Assembly: GCA_946535435.1 (NCBI GenBank)
Contig: CAMNDM010000005.1
Coordinates: forward strand, 1 to 64,000
DNA: 64,000 bases
From: Physcocola sp002396385
GTDB taxonomy: Bacteria > Bacteroidota > Bacteroidia > Bacteroidales > Paludibacteraceae
Direction: 5' to 3'
A program made the translations under genes and the position numbers. The notes under the pieces were generated by a model. That model saw only the letters and a program-made list of their open reading frames with translations. It was not told where the DNA came from and did not search any database. How positions within the stretch are numbered: position 1 is the stretch's first letter; each line of letters begins with the position of its first letter. Positions 1-9,288 of this stretch are shown piece after piece.

Positions 1-272
1 TTGGCATTGCGGACTGTGTTATCATGTGTATTTATGTTTAGCGGACACCAATAAATGGAAATGAAAAAATTTTAAAAGAACCTGCAGTTTATGTTGCTGT
101 GAAAGGCTTGAATTCTAGTTCGGTAGATTTTGTCGCTATGGGATGGGTGAAAACTGCAGATTACTGGTCTGTAATGCACGCTGTGAACGAAGCCGTATAT
201 ATTCAATTTAGCAAAAAAGGTATTAATATCCCATTCCCACAGATGGATGTACACATTGTTGGTGAAAAATAA
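1..272 (+). pseudogene. 3' fragment of an MscS-type mechanosensitive channel gene
   Basis: From about base 42 to the TAA at 270-272 the frame reads as the cytoplasmic C-terminal domain of an MscS-family channel: NEKILKEPA, then WVKTADYW, then the family end signature IPFPQMDVHIV. MscS channels release solutes under hypo-osmotic stress from the inner membrane. Upstream, the same frame has TAG at 39-41, and the other two frames close at 52-54 (TAA) and 62-64 (TGA), so no open frame crosses the first 60 bases. No start codon suits a full protein. I read it as the tail of a disrupted gene whose 5' part lies outside the window; a sequencing frameshift would look the same. Family assignment is fairly sure, pseudogene status less so. 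Confidence 0.6.
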
Positions 273-498
273 ACCGTTTTATACACTAAAAAATACTGTT
301 TTATCGTTATCTTTATTGTATAACTTTAAACTGTATTGGATGGATAAAAATTTTACTTTTCCTTCTCAATCCAATTCAGAACAGCAAGACGCAGCTGTGG
401 TTCTGGAATATGAACCAGATGAAACATCTACAATGATTGTCTCATTATTTGCTAGAATGTATCCTGGGATTAATTCTTCAGCGGAAGTTCTGAGTTGA
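273..498 (+). other. Unassigned stretch after the mscS fragment, weak ORF
   Basis: An open frame runs to TGA at 496-498, with possible starts at 247 (inside the mscS tail, another frame) or 340. The 340 start would give about 52 residues ending FARMYPGINSSAEVLS. I recognise no family, see no clear ribosome binding site, and the composition is not distinctive. It may be debris from the same decay that left the mscS fragment, or a short real gene closed by the terminator that follows. Confidence 0.2.
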
Positions 499-504
499 TT
501 GAAA

Positions 505-532
505 ATAAAGGGGGCCAATAGGCCCCCTTTAT
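505..532 (+). terminator. Strong hairpin terminator
   Basis: A perfect 12-bp inverted repeat, ATAAAGGGGGCC and its complement, around an AATA loop, followed by AT-rich sequence. It closes whatever is transcribed from the left edge and separates it from the helicase gene. The stem could work in both directions. Confidence 0.85.
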
Positions 533-555
533 TTATATATAATCGCTAATTTATT

Positions 556-563
556 TAAATTTG
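556..563 (+). promoter_or_regulatory. Bacteroidetes-type -7 element before the helicase gene
   Basis: TAAATTTG matches the phylum's TAnnTTTG -7 box. It lies 20 bases before the GTG start, so the leader would be very short. No good TTTG -33 element is visible at the expected distance, so only the -7 half is supported. An AAAGGA stretch between it and the start could bind the ribosome. Confidence 0.4.
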
Positions 564-583
564 TGGAATAAAAGGAAATACGT

Positions 584-2593
584 GTGGAAATCTCAAAAAT
601 TGACATAAACGGTATTGATACCGATTCGTTGGAATTTCAAAACGCCCTACAGTTGATTCAATATACACATCAATCTATCTTTCTCACAGGAAAGGCAGGG
701 ACGGGAAAGTCGACATTTCTTAAATATGTTTGTGCAACTACAAAAAAGAAATATGTTGTATTGGCGCCAACGGGTGTCGCTGCGGTAAATGCCGGGGGAG
801 TGACCATACATTCTTTCTTCAAAATGCCGTTCCGACCTATTTTGCCGGATGATGAGGATTTAAGAGGATCGAAAATATACGATTTTCTGAAATATCCCAA
901 AGACAAACAGAAACTTATCGAGAAAACAGAACTGATTATTGTTGATGAGGTTTCAATGGTCCGTGCAGATATGATTGATTTTATGGACAAGGTATTACGT
1001 GTGTTTTCAAAAAATATGCGCGAGCCATTTGGGGGTAAACAAATGCTGTTTATTGGAGATATATTTCAATTAGAACCCGTTGTGACTGCAGACGAAAGAA
1101 AGATCCTCTCTTTGTTTTATCCGAACAATTTTTTCTTCTCAGCTAAAGTTTTTTCTTATTTTTCTTTGGTTACAATAGAACTGGCAAAAGTTTATCGCCA
1201 AAAAGACCCTTCGTTCGTCAAAATTCTCGACAACATCAGGGTAAACAAAATAACCAATGACGATTTGGACCGTTTGAACCAAAACTGTGCGGTGGAAGGT
1301 AAGGAACAAGAAGATGACTTTGTTATCACTTTGGCAACAAAAAGAGATGTGGTTGATTTTATCAATCAAAACAGGTTAGATGAGATAGATAAGCCTAGTT
1401 ACATTTATGAAGGCTCAATTGAGGGGGAGTTTCCAGAAAATGCCTTACCTACTCAAAAAACTTTAACATTGAAAGAAGGCGCCCAAGTTATATTCATAAA
1501 GAACGATGTGGAACGACGTTGGTATAATGGAACTGTAGGCATAATTTCCAGAATTACAGAAGAACGTAACATATTTGTTGTTCTTGAAAGTGGGGAAGAG
1601 TATTGCTTGGAACCGAATATATGGAATAACATAAAATACATTTACGACGAAAAGCAGAAAAAAATCCTTGAAGAGCAATTGGGCTCTTTTAAACAGTTAC
1701 CTGTCAGGTTGGCATGGGCCATTACTATTCATAAAAGTCAAGGACTTACTTTCGATAGAGTGGCTGTTGACCTTTCTGGCGGAGTATTTACTGGCGGACA
1801 AGTATATGTTGCTTTAAGCCGGTGCAGGTCGCTTGCCGGCTTGAAACTTAAGAAAAAAATTCAACGGTCTGATGTCTTTGTTAATAACGATGTCGTAAAA
1901 TTCTCGGAAAATTATAACAACCAGTCGCTTATTGATTCTGTTATGAGGCAGTCGAAAGCCGATGTCTTGTATTCAGAAGCCAATAAATTTTTCAAACGCA
2001 GGCAGTTTTCAAAAATGTTAGACAGCTTTATTGCTGCTATGCATTCTAGATACGATTTGGAAAAGCCTGCTGTTAAAAGACTGGTTGTGCAAAAACTTTC
2101 GGTTATTCCCGAACTGGAAAATAAAATCAATGAACTAAAGTCGGAAATAAAAAATAGAGAGGACGATTTAGCTGAAATGGCAAATGAATTTGTCTTGATG
2201 GGCAATGAATGTATGTTGAAACTTAAAAATAAACAAGCTGCAATTGCTAATTTCGATAAAGCTATTAAATTATGTCCACGATGTGCTGACGCTTGGCTCA
2301 GAAAAGGTATTACCCTGTATGATTCTGCCGACTACGACAAGGCAGAAGATTGTTTGACTAAGGCTTATGAACTTGAACCAAATAATTTCAAGGCTTTGTT
2401 CAACAGAGGAAAAACTCGAATTAAAAAGCATAATCTGAATGGAGCATGTTCTGATTTAGAGAAAGCTTCGAAAATCAAGCCCGAACACCGAATGACCCAC
2501 CACTATCTTTATCTGGTTTATTCTGGATTGGGCGATATGGTGCAGGCTTCTATTCATTACAAATTGGCGAATCCTGACAAAAATACCGATTGA
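584..2593 (+). CDS. Pif1/RecD-like superfamily 1 helicase with C-terminal TPR domain
   Basis: This 669-residue protein begins with an SF1 helicase core. It has Walker A GKAGTGKST at residues 36-44, Walker B VDE near 120-122, a GDIFQLEPV motif near 160, and the late helicase motif IHKSQGLTFDRV with VALSR near 380-410. These fit the Pif1/RecD2 branch of 5'-3' DNA helicases. After about residue 520 the fold changes to tetratricopeptide repeats (AIANFDKAIKLCPRCADAW, then DYDKAEDCLTKAYELEPNN), a protein-binding module. The start is GTG with AAAGGA upstream. Its substrate is unknown; a role in DNA repair or replication restart is inferred from the family. It is probably monocistronic, since a new -7 element precedes ftsK. 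Confidence 0.85.
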   Translation: MEISKIDINGIDTDSLEFQNALQLIQYTHQSIFLTGKAGTGKSTFLKYVCATTKKKYVVLAPTGVAAVNAGGVTIHSFFKMPFRPILPDDEDLRGSKIYDFLKYPKDKQKLIEKTELIIVDEVSMVRADMIDFMDKVLRVFSKNMREPFGGKQMLFIGDIFQLEPVVTADERKILSLFYPNNFFFSAKVFSYFSLVTIELAKVYRQKDPSFVKILDNIRVNKITNDDLDRLNQNCAVEGKEQEDDFVITLATKRDVVDFINQNRLDEIDKPSYIYEGSIEGEFPENALPTQKTLTLKEGAQVIFIKNDVERRWYNGTVGIISRITEERNIFVVLESGEEYCLEPNIWNNIKYIYDEKQKKILEEQLGSFKQLPVRLAWAITIHKSQGLTFDRVAVDLSGGVFTGGQVYVALSRCRSLAGLKLKKKIQRSDVFVNNDVVKFSENYNNQSLIDSVMRQSKADVLYSEANKFFKRRQFSKMLDSFIAAMHSRYDLEKPAVKRLVVQKLSVIPELENKINELKSEIKNREDDLAEMANEFVLMGNECMLKLKNKQAAIANFDKAIKLCPRCADAWLRKGITLYDSADYDKAEDCLTKAYELEPNNFKALFNRGKTRIKKHNLNGACSDLEKASKIKPEHRMTHHYLYLVYSGLGDMVQASIHYKLANPDKNTD

Positions 2594-2632
2594 ACTATCG
2601 ACTGATTAAAAGAATTTGTAATGTTTTTTACT

Positions 2633-2640
2633 TATCTTTG
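2633..2640 (+). promoter_or_regulatory. -7 element for the ftsK operon
   Basis: TATCTTTG is an exact TAnnTTTG match, 41 bases before the ftsK ATG. A TTTG lies at 2615-2618 but only 14 bases upstream, shorter than the usual 19-21, so the -33 partner is uncertain. The genes from ftsK to the aminotransferase at 9283 are packed without another clear promoter, so this may drive the whole run. Confidence 0.5.
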
Positions 2641-2681
2641 TAGAAATATATATGATAAGGAATTTGTTAGAAATCTGAATA

Positions 2682-5276
2682 ATGAGTGAAAAAGAAATAA
2701 ATAACACAAATACAACAGAAACTACAAAGAAAGTCTTCTTGTCGAAAGCTAAAATAGAATCTATAAAGATTATATTCGGACTTTGTGCAATACTTTTCAG
2801 TTTATATGTAGCTTTAGCTTTGGTCTCCTATTTCTTTACAGGTGGTGCTGACCAAAGTTTAATTGAACATCTCGATCTTTCCACTTCTGACGAGATAAAG
2901 GTACAAATTCAAAACTGGACAGGATATCGAGGCGCAAAATTATCGGAATTCTTGATTGCCAAATCTTTTGGTGTTTCTTGTTTTATTATGGATTTCTTTG
3001 TTGCCCGTTGGGGACTTAAACTGATGGGCTTCTCGAAAATGAACACCTTTAAATTGTTGTGTTCGTGTCTGTTTTTTACAGTTTGGACATCCTTTCTCCT
3101 TAGTTTTTTGGGATTGGAAAACTCTGTGTTTAATCTAGGAGGTCATTGTGGTAAAAGTGAAGTTAACTGGGTGGAAGCCCAAATAGGTATGCCTGGCGCT
3201 TTTCTTCTTTTGACCCTTACTTTAATGCTCTATTTTTTAATTAACGGCGTGTCTGTTATGCAGATGAAAGATTCCGTTATTTCTTTTTTTCATAAATTGT
3301 TCAGAAGAAAGAACATTATACCTGAATCCCCGATTGATTATAATGTTAATGAGAAATTGTCGAATGCGGATGAAATAGAGCAACAAGCTAAAACAGAAAA
3401 TATAAATACAAGCGATGAAAACGTTCTTTCTACTGTTATATCTCCTATTATAGAGAACAATACGACGGAAAATGTTACTGATATTTCTGACTCTCAATCA
3501 ACAAATAGCAAAGATTTTGAAAATGATACCGTTGTCTCTGATAAAATGAATAATTTTGATGATGACAATACCGATTCACCAGAAGAATCTGCTAAAGATG
3601 AGATTGCGTTTACTATAAATAACAACAACAAACAAGACGATTTAGTTATTGCAACTCCTGTTGAAGATGAAGAGCCAACGAATGTAGAGGAACCTGCTGT
3701 TGACGAGTCGACCGACACCTATCAAGAAATAATGGAAAAATACGGACCATACGATCCAACAGAAGAACTACGTGACTTCGAAATGCCATCAATTGATTTG
3801 TTAACCGATTATCCAGTCAGCAGTAATACGGATGAAAGCGAACAAATTGAAAATAAGGATAAAATTATTCAGGTCCTCAAAAACTTTAATATCGATATCA
3901 CAAGTATAGTTGCAACTATTGGTCCAACTATCACATTATATGAAGTGGTTCCGGCTCCTGGAATACGCATCTCTAAAATTCAGAGTCTGGCTCCAGATAT
4001 TGCGTTAAGTCTGGCTGCAAAGGGTATTCGTATAATTGCACCAATACCTGGCAAAGGGACTGTGGGTATAGAGGTGCCAAACAAGAAGCCTCAAATTGTG
4101 TCAATGCGTTCGGTTATTGCATCGAAAGCTTTCCAAGAGTCGAAAGCCGAACTTCCGGTTGCATTTGGGCGGACAATTACCAACGACGTGTTTATGGTCG
4201 ATTTGGCAAAGACACCTCACTTGCTTGTTGCCGGTGCTACTGGTATGGGTAAATCTGTCGGTTTGAATGTCCTTCTTACTTCATTACTCTACAAGAAACA
4301 CCCTGCAACCATGAAATTAGTGATGGTTGACCCTAAACAGGTTGAGTTCTCTATATACGAGCGTATAGAAAAACATTATTTAGCAAAGTTGCCTGGTGAG
4401 GCCAATGCCATAATTACCGATACAACAAAGGTTGTTCAAACATTGACCTCGCTAACTACAGAGATGGAAAACCGGTATTCGCTGCTTGCCGATGTCCATT
4501 TAAGGAATATAAAGGAATATAACGAGCGGTTCATAGCAAGAAGGATTAATCCTACGAAAGAGTTGCCAAACGGTCTGACTCATCACTATTTGCCATATAT
4601 TGTAGTTATCATTGATGAGTATGGCGACTTGTTGATGACTGCAGGAAAAGAAATAGAAACACCTATCGCACGTATTGCTCAAAAGGCACGTGCAGTAGGT
4701 ATACACATGGTAATTGCCACTCAACGACCATCTGTAAAAATTGTAACAGGTACAATTAAGGCGAACTTCCCTGCAAGGCTTGCTTTCCGTGTCGCTTCAA
4801 GAATTGATTCCCAAACTATATTAGACGCGCCAGGAGCCCAAGAACTAGTTGGTAAAGGAGATATGCTTTATTCAACGGGTGGCGCTGAAAATACACGTGT
4901 ACAATGTGCATTTGTTGATACTCCTGAGGTTGAGAAAATCAACAATTTTATTGGTGACCAACACGGCTATCCGGAAGCATACCGGCTTCCTGAATATATT
5001 GACGAGAATAATGAATTGGTAGGTGCTGCCGAGTTCGATACAAAAACACTGGATCCACGCCTGCAGGAGGCTGCTGAACTTGTTGTCAATTGCCAAAATG
5101 GATCAACTAGTAACATACAGCGTACTTTGGAGGTTGGCTTTAACAGGGCTGGCCGAATTATGGACCAGTTGCAAGCCATCGGAGTGGTGGGGCCTGTCTG
5201 TGGAAGTAAACCCCGGGAAGTTTTGGTACAGTCTTTGGAGGATGTTGCTATTATATTCACAAATTTGAAAAAATGA
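2682..5276 (+). CDS. ftsK: FtsK/SpoIIIE-type DNA translocase
   Basis: FtsK anchors at the division septum and pumps chromosomal DNA, helping to resolve dimers at dif. The 864-residue protein has four hydrophobic segments in its first 200 residues, then a long acidic, low-complexity linker (about 215-370). The motor domain follows, with Walker A GATGMGKS at 518-525, a Walker B-like VVIIDEYGDLL, and the family signature ATQRPSVKIVTGTIKANFP. The last 65 residues form the winged-helix gamma domain that reads KOPS-like sequences (residues such as VGFNRAGRIMDQL). The length is ordinary for Bacteroidota. The last codons overlap the start of the next gene (ATGA), which suggests translational coupling. 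Confidence 0.97.
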   Translation: MSEKEINNTNTTETTKKVFLSKAKIESIKIIFGLCAILFSLYVALALVSYFFTGGADQSLIEHLDLSTSDEIKVQIQNWTGYRGAKLSEFLIAKSFGVSCFIMDFFVARWGLKLMGFSKMNTFKLLCSCLFFTVWTSFLLSFLGLENSVFNLGGHCGKSEVNWVEAQIGMPGAFLLLTLTLMLYFLINGVSVMQMKDSVISFFHKLFRRKNIIPESPIDYNVNEKLSNADEIEQQAKTENINTSDENVLSTVISPIIENNTTENVTDISDSQSTNSKDFENDTVVSDKMNNFDDDNTDSPEESAKDEIAFTINNNNKQDDLVIATPVEDEEPTNVEEPAVDESTDTYQEIMEKYGPYDPTEELRDFEMPSIDLLTDYPVSSNTDESEQIENKDKIIQVLKNFNIDITSIVATIGPTITLYEVVPAPGIRISKIQSLAPDIALSLAAKGIRIIAPIPGKGTVGIEVPNKKPQIVSMRSVIASKAFQESKAELPVAFGRTITNDVFMVDLAKTPHLLVAGATGMGKSVGLNVLLTSLLYKKHPATMKLVMVDPKQVEFSIYERIEKHYLAKLPGEANAIITDTTKVVQTLTSLTTEMENRYSLLADVHLRNIKEYNERFIARRINPTKELPNGLTHHYLPYIVVIIDEYGDLLMTAGKEIETPIARIAQKARAVGIHMVIATQRPSVKIVTGTIKANFPARLAFRVASRIDSQTILDAPGAQELVGKGDMLYSTGGAENTRVQCAFVDTPEVEKINNFIGDQHGYPEAYRLPEYIDENNELVGAAEFDTKTLDPRLQEAAELVVNCQNGSTSNIQRTLEVGFNRAGRIMDQLQAIGVVGPVCGSKPREVLVQSLEDVAIIFTNLKK

Positions 5277-5929
5277 GGAAATTATTAGTATCTTTAATAG
5301 GATTATTAACCTTTTGCTGTATAAGTGCACAACAAAAGGAGGTCGCAGTTGACCCTAATGCAAAAGTGATTCTTGACAAAGCTTCGGCTAAGTTCTCGAG
5401 TCATGTCGGTCTTTCTGCAAACTTGTCTGTAACAGTGGTAAACAATCAGACAAATAAGAAATCGAATTATTCGGGTTCCTTAAAAGTGAAAGGTAATAAG
5501 TTTAAACTTTCGTTGTCTGATGTTGACACTTATTACGATGGTAAGACGCAATATGTTCATCTTGTTAAGGAGAAAGAAGTAAATATCAGTACTCCTAAGG
5601 ATGATGATTTGAGGGAAACGAATCCGGTGTTCTTACTCCAGTCTTACAAAAAAGGCTATAAAATGAGGTATGAGGGAGAACGCAAAGAAAACGGTAAACA
5701 GGTTGATGTCGTTAACCTTTATCCGAATGACAGGAACAAACCTTTTTCCATTATTACGATTTCTATTGATAAAAAGACGATGCTCCCTGTTTCGGTCAAG
5801 TCGAAAGGAAAAAATGGTATAGATACGACTGTATTTGTCAGTGACTGTATTGACAAAAACATAGATGATAGTGTTTTTGTGTTTGACACAAAAACAAACA
5901 AAGATGTTGAAATAATAGATTTAAGATAA
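5273..5929 (+). CDS. lolA: LolA-like outer-membrane lipoprotein carrier
   Basis: A 218-residue exported protein. The N-terminus is a clear signal peptide (MRKLLVSLIGLL through CISAQQ). The mature part is beta-rich and matches the LolA fold: an early LDKASAKF segment, paired strands such as GSLKVKGNKFKLSL and DTYYDGKTQYVHL, then NPVFLLQSYKKGY. LolA carries lipoproteins across the periplasm from LolCDE to the outer membrane. It overlaps the ftsK stop by 4 bases and ends 4 bases before trxB, so all three are probably cotranscribed. LolA-like proteins are divergent in this phylum, so fold-level assignment is firm and exact client specificity is not. Confidence 0.85.
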   Translation: MRKLLVSLIGLLTFCCISAQQKEVAVDPNAKVILDKASAKFSSHVGLSANLSVTVVNNQTNKKSNYSGSLKVKGNKFKLSLSDVDTYYDGKTQYVHLVKEKEVNISTPKDDDLRETNPVFLLQSYKKGYKMRYEGERKENGKQVDVVNLYPNDRNKPFSIITISIDKKTMLPVSVKSKGKNGIDTTVFVSDCIDKNIDDSVFVFDTKTNKDVEIIDLR

Positions 5930-5933
5930 AGAT

Positions 5934-6869
5934 ATGGCAGAAAAAGTAAAATGTCTGATTATCGGATCAGGTCCTGCTGGTTACACGGCAGCTATATATG
6001 CAGCAAGAGCAAATTTAAAACCTGTACTTATTGAGGGAATGCTTCCTGGAGGACAACTGACGCAGACGTCTGAAGTTGAAAATTTTCCAGGGTATCCCGA
6101 GGGGGTTGCCGGTTTCCAGATGATGGATGATATGAGGAATCAGGCACTCCGTTTTGGAACAGATATACGAAACGGACAGGTTACCAGTGTTGATTTCTCT
6201 GGTTCTGTAAAGAAAATTGTCGTAGATGGAGAAACAGAGATATTGGCTGATAGTGTAGTGATTTCAACAGGAGCAAGTGCTAAGTATCTCGGTTTGCCTG
6301 ATGAAACAAAATATGCGGGACAAGGTGTATCGGCATGTGCTACTTGCGACGGATTCTTTTATAGAAAGAAAACTGTGGCAGTTGTCGGTGGTGGAGATAC
6401 AGCTTGTGGAGACGTCGTTTATTTGTCTGGCATTTGTAAACAGGTTTATCTGTTGGTTCGTAAAACCTATTTAAGGGCCTCTAGCATTATGCAAGACCGT
6501 GTTATGCAGTTGCCTAACGTTAAAGTGCTGTTTGAGCACGAAGTGGAGGGCCTTTATGGCGAGAACGGGGTAGAAGGCGCTAATTTGTTGATCAAGAGAG
6601 GCCAGGCCGACGAACGCCATGAAAAACTGGCTATCGATGGCTTGTTTCTGGCAATCGGACACCATCCGAACTCAGACTTGTTCAAGGGTATTCTAGACTT
6701 GGATGAAAACGGATACATTAAGACTCTTCCAAATACACAAAAAACAAATGTTGAGGGTGTTTATGCGGCGGGTGACGTTGCAGACCCTGTTTACCAGCAG
6801 GCGATTGTCGCTGCTGCCAGTGGCTGTAAAGCCGCTATGGAACTAATCAAGTATCTGACAGAGAAGTAA
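5934..6869 (+). CDS. trxB: Thioredoxin-disulfide reductase
   Basis: TrxB passes electrons from NADPH through FAD to thioredoxin in the cytoplasm. The 311-residue protein has the N-terminal FAD motif IIGSGPAGYTAAIYAARA, the redox centre CATC at residues 135-138, an NADPH motif VVGGGDTACGD, and the closing FAD motif GVYAAGDV. Length and domain order are standard for the low-molecular-weight class. It sits 4 bases after lolA and abuts the plug-protein gene. Confidence 0.97.
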   Translation: MAEKVKCLIIGSGPAGYTAAIYAARANLKPVLIEGMLPGGQLTQTSEVENFPGYPEGVAGFQMMDDMRNQALRFGTDIRNGQVTSVDFSGSVKKIVVDGETEILADSVVISTGASAKYLGLPDETKYAGQGVSACATCDGFFYRKKTVAVVGGGDTACGDVVYLSGICKQVYLLVRKTYLRASSIMQDRVMQLPNVKVLFEHEVEGLYGENGVEGANLLIKRGQADERHEKLAIDGLFLAIGHHPNSDLFKGILDLDENGYIKTLPNTQKTNVEGVYAAGDVADPVYQQAIVAAASGCKAAMELIKYLTEK

Positions 6870-8132
6870 ATGATGCGTAGAATTCTTTTTCAAATAGTCT
6901 TTGCTTTTTTCTGTCTCAATTCCCAGGCTGCTACAAAATACTCTAACCAGATTTTTGCGCCGCACGTCCGTAGTTTGCAGGTGTTATCGGAAAGCGATAC
7001 ACTGGGTGACCCTATTATCCATATGGGAACTGACGAACGTGTTATTGTGGGTTTCGATGTGATGTCGCACCGACCTCATTATTACAGTTACCATATTTAC
7101 CACTGTGAGGCCGATTGGACAAAGTCGGAAAACATTAACGAGATAGACTATTTGAAAGGATTCTCTGAAAATAAAATCGAGAACCAGTACTTGTCGCTGA
7201 ACACTACCTTCGAATATACCCATTACTATGTGTCTATTCCGAACGATAATGTTGAACTGACATTGTCGGGTAATTATGTGGTGGAAATTGTAGACGCCGA
7301 TAAGCCTGATTCTGTCATTGCGACGGCTTGCTTTTACGTAACGGAAGATGCTGTTTCGATAGAGGGAAATGTTTCCAGCCATACCCCTTATGGCGTGAAT
7401 AACAATTACCAGATGCTGGAATACAGCGTCGATTATTCTTCGTTACAGGTTTCTGATTATTCTAAACAGTTGAAGACCCTTGTGGTCCAAAACGGACGTA
7501 CCGACAACCAAGTCTTCAATCTCAATCCTTCGTACGCCCAAAACGACAAGATTATTTTTAAGAACGAGCGTAAACTGGTTTTTGAGGGGGGCACTGAATT
7601 TGACCGTATCGATTTCTCTCACAGAAAGAATTACAGTGGACAAATTGATAGAATTCTCTTTGCCAGACCTTATTACCATGTGGACCTGATACCGAAGGAG
7701 GAACCAAAAAAGAAAGATTACCAGTTTGACCACGATGTGGACGGGCGTTATAAATTTCACGCCCAAGATGTGTGGTCGGACCGGGAAATTGACTATTCGA
7801 TTGTCCATTTTGCCTATAAGAGGGAAGAGCCCTGGATTGACGGCTCTTTATACGTTGCCGGTTACTTTAATGACAATAGGCTAGATTCGTTAAACAAGAT
7901 GACGTACAGTTACGAACGTAAACAGTACGAACTTGTTACAACACTTAAAAACGGTGGTTATAACTACCAATACCTCTTCTTACCTGCTGGCTCAACTGTG
8001 GCCACGTCGTTAAGGACAACTGGGTCTCATTGGGAAACAGAGAACACCTACACTATATTTGTTTATTACAGACCTCTAGGCGGCCAAACAGACCGTTTGG
8101 TAGGCGTTGAAAACATTATATCAGGAAAATAA
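6870..8132 (+). CDS. Type IX secretion system plug protein (DUF5103 family)
   Basis: A 420-residue exported protein with a signal peptide (MMRRILFQIVFAFF through NSQAA). It matches the family described as the plug of the SprA translocon in the type IX secretion system, which seals the outer-membrane pore when no substrate is passing. Visible landmarks are QIFAPHVRSLQV near the mature N-terminus, IYHCEADWTKSE, and the C-terminal FVYYRPLGGQTDRLVG. The start codon directly follows the trxB stop. Homologues also occur in genomes without a full T9SS, so its presence alone does not prove that the system is active. Confidence 0.85.
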   Translation: MMRRILFQIVFAFFCLNSQAATKYSNQIFAPHVRSLQVLSESDTLGDPIIHMGTDERVIVGFDVMSHRPHYYSYHIYHCEADWTKSENINEIDYLKGFSENKIENQYLSLNTTFEYTHYYVSIPNDNVELTLSGNYVVEIVDADKPDSVIATACFYVTEDAVSIEGNVSSHTPYGVNNNYQMLEYSVDYSSLQVSDYSKQLKTLVVQNGRTDNQVFNLNPSYAQNDKIIFKNERKLVFEGGTEFDRIDFSHRKNYSGQIDRILFARPYYHVDLIPKEEPKKKDYQFDHDVDGRYKFHAQDVWSDREIDYSIVHFAYKREEPWIDGSLYVAGYFNDNRLDSLNKMTYSYERKQYELVTTLKNGGYNYQYLFLPAGSTVATSLRTTGSHWETENTYTIFVYYRPLGGQTDRLVGVENIISGK

Positions 8133-8134
8133 AG

Positions 8135-9283
8135 ATGGCTACAATTAACCCGTTAGTTCAAGATATGTCTTCCTTTATTGTTATGGAAGTGCTTGAACGT
8201 GCTGTTGAACTCGAACATCAGGGGATAAACATTATCCACATGGAAGTTGGAGAACCCGATTTTGAACCATCGAAATGTGTGGAAGATGCAGTTATTAAAT
8301 CTTTGCAACAAAAGAAAACCCATTATACCCATTCGTTGGGAACGATAGAACTGCGCAATGAAATAGCCGCTTTTTACAAGCGTGAATATGGTGTCAGCAT
8401 AAGTCCAGACCAGGTTGTTGTTACTTCCGGTTCTTCACCAGCTATTCTGATGGTGATGTTGCTTTTGGCGAAAAAAGACGGGGAGGTGATTATCTCTAAT
8501 CCGGGTTATGCTTGTTATAAGAATTTTGCTTTATCGGCAAATCTGAAACCCGTTTATGTTAATGTAGAGGCCACAGATGGATTCCTGTATCCACTGAATG
8601 CCGTGAAATCGGCTGTAAATTCAAATACTTGCGCTATAATGGTGAATTCACCAATGAATCCGACCGGAACTTTGGTGACAGATGAAATGTTCAGAAACTT
8701 GGTAGATCTCAACATCCCGATCATTTCCGACGAGATTTATCATGGATTGGTTTACGATGGAAAGGCACATTCTGTATTGGAATTTACCGAAAATGCGTTC
8801 GTAATCAACGGATTCTCAAAAAAATATGCGATGACGGGCCTACGTTTAGGCTATATCATCGCTCCTAAAGAATATATGCGTGCATTACAGATTATGCAGC
8901 AGAATCTCTTTATTTGTGCTCCCAGCAACGCCCAAGAAGGCGCATTAGCGGCATTGAGGTGCGAAGAGGCACAGCAAGACGTGGAAAAAAGAAAGGAAAT
9001 ATATAACGAACGCAGAATATACCTGATTAATAGACTTAGAGCTATGGGGTTTGTTATTGAAACCGAGCCAAAGGGGGCTTTCTATGTGTTTGCCAATGCC
9101 AAGAAATTCACATCAGATTCCTTTAAATTTGCTTTCGATGTGTTGGAGAATGCACACGTAGGAATTACACCTGGTGTTGATTTTGGTTCTAATGGTGAGG
9201 GATATATACGATTGTCTTATGCGAATTCGCTTGAAAACATAAAAGAAGGTATGGACAGACTAAAGAGATTCCTCTTACGATAA
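8135..9283 (+). CDS. Class I/II pyridoxal-phosphate aminotransferase (aspartate aminotransferase-like)
   Basis: This 382-residue enzyme has the fold-type I aminotransferase signatures: YTHSLGTIELRNEIA, VVTSGSSPAIL for the cofactor phosphate, MVNSPMNPTGTL with the substrate-binding Asn, ISDEIYHGL with the Asp that binds the pyridine nitrogen, and FSKKYAMTGLRLGY with the Schiff-base Lys229. The family moves amino groups between amino acids and 2-oxo acids; aspartate or another acidic/aromatic substrate is likely but not fixed by sequence. It starts 2 bases after the plug-protein gene and closes the ftsK-to-here block, facing a convergent gene 5 bases away. Confidence 0.92.
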   Translation: MATINPLVQDMSSFIVMEVLERAVELEHQGINIIHMEVGEPDFEPSKCVEDAVIKSLQQKKTHYTHSLGTIELRNEIAAFYKREYGVSISPDQVVVTSGSSPAILMVMLLLAKKDGEVIISNPGYACYKNFALSANLKPVYVNVEATDGFLYPLNAVKSAVNSNTCAIMVNSPMNPTGTLVTDEMFRNLVDLNIPIISDEIYHGLVYDGKAHSVLEFTENAFVINGFSKKYAMTGLRLGYIIAPKEYMRALQIMQQNLFICAPSNAQEGALAALRCEEAQQDVEKRKEIYNERRIYLINRLRAMGFVIETEPKGAFYVFANAKKFTSDSFKFAFDVLENAHVGITPGVDFGSNGEGYIRLSYANSLENIKEGMDRLKRFLLR

Positions 9284-9288
9284 ATTGC

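Noticed and set aside
7443..7808. 121-residue minus-strand ORF within the T9SS plug gene
   Set aside because: It is antisense shadow of a well-supported gene, with no ribosome site or family match.
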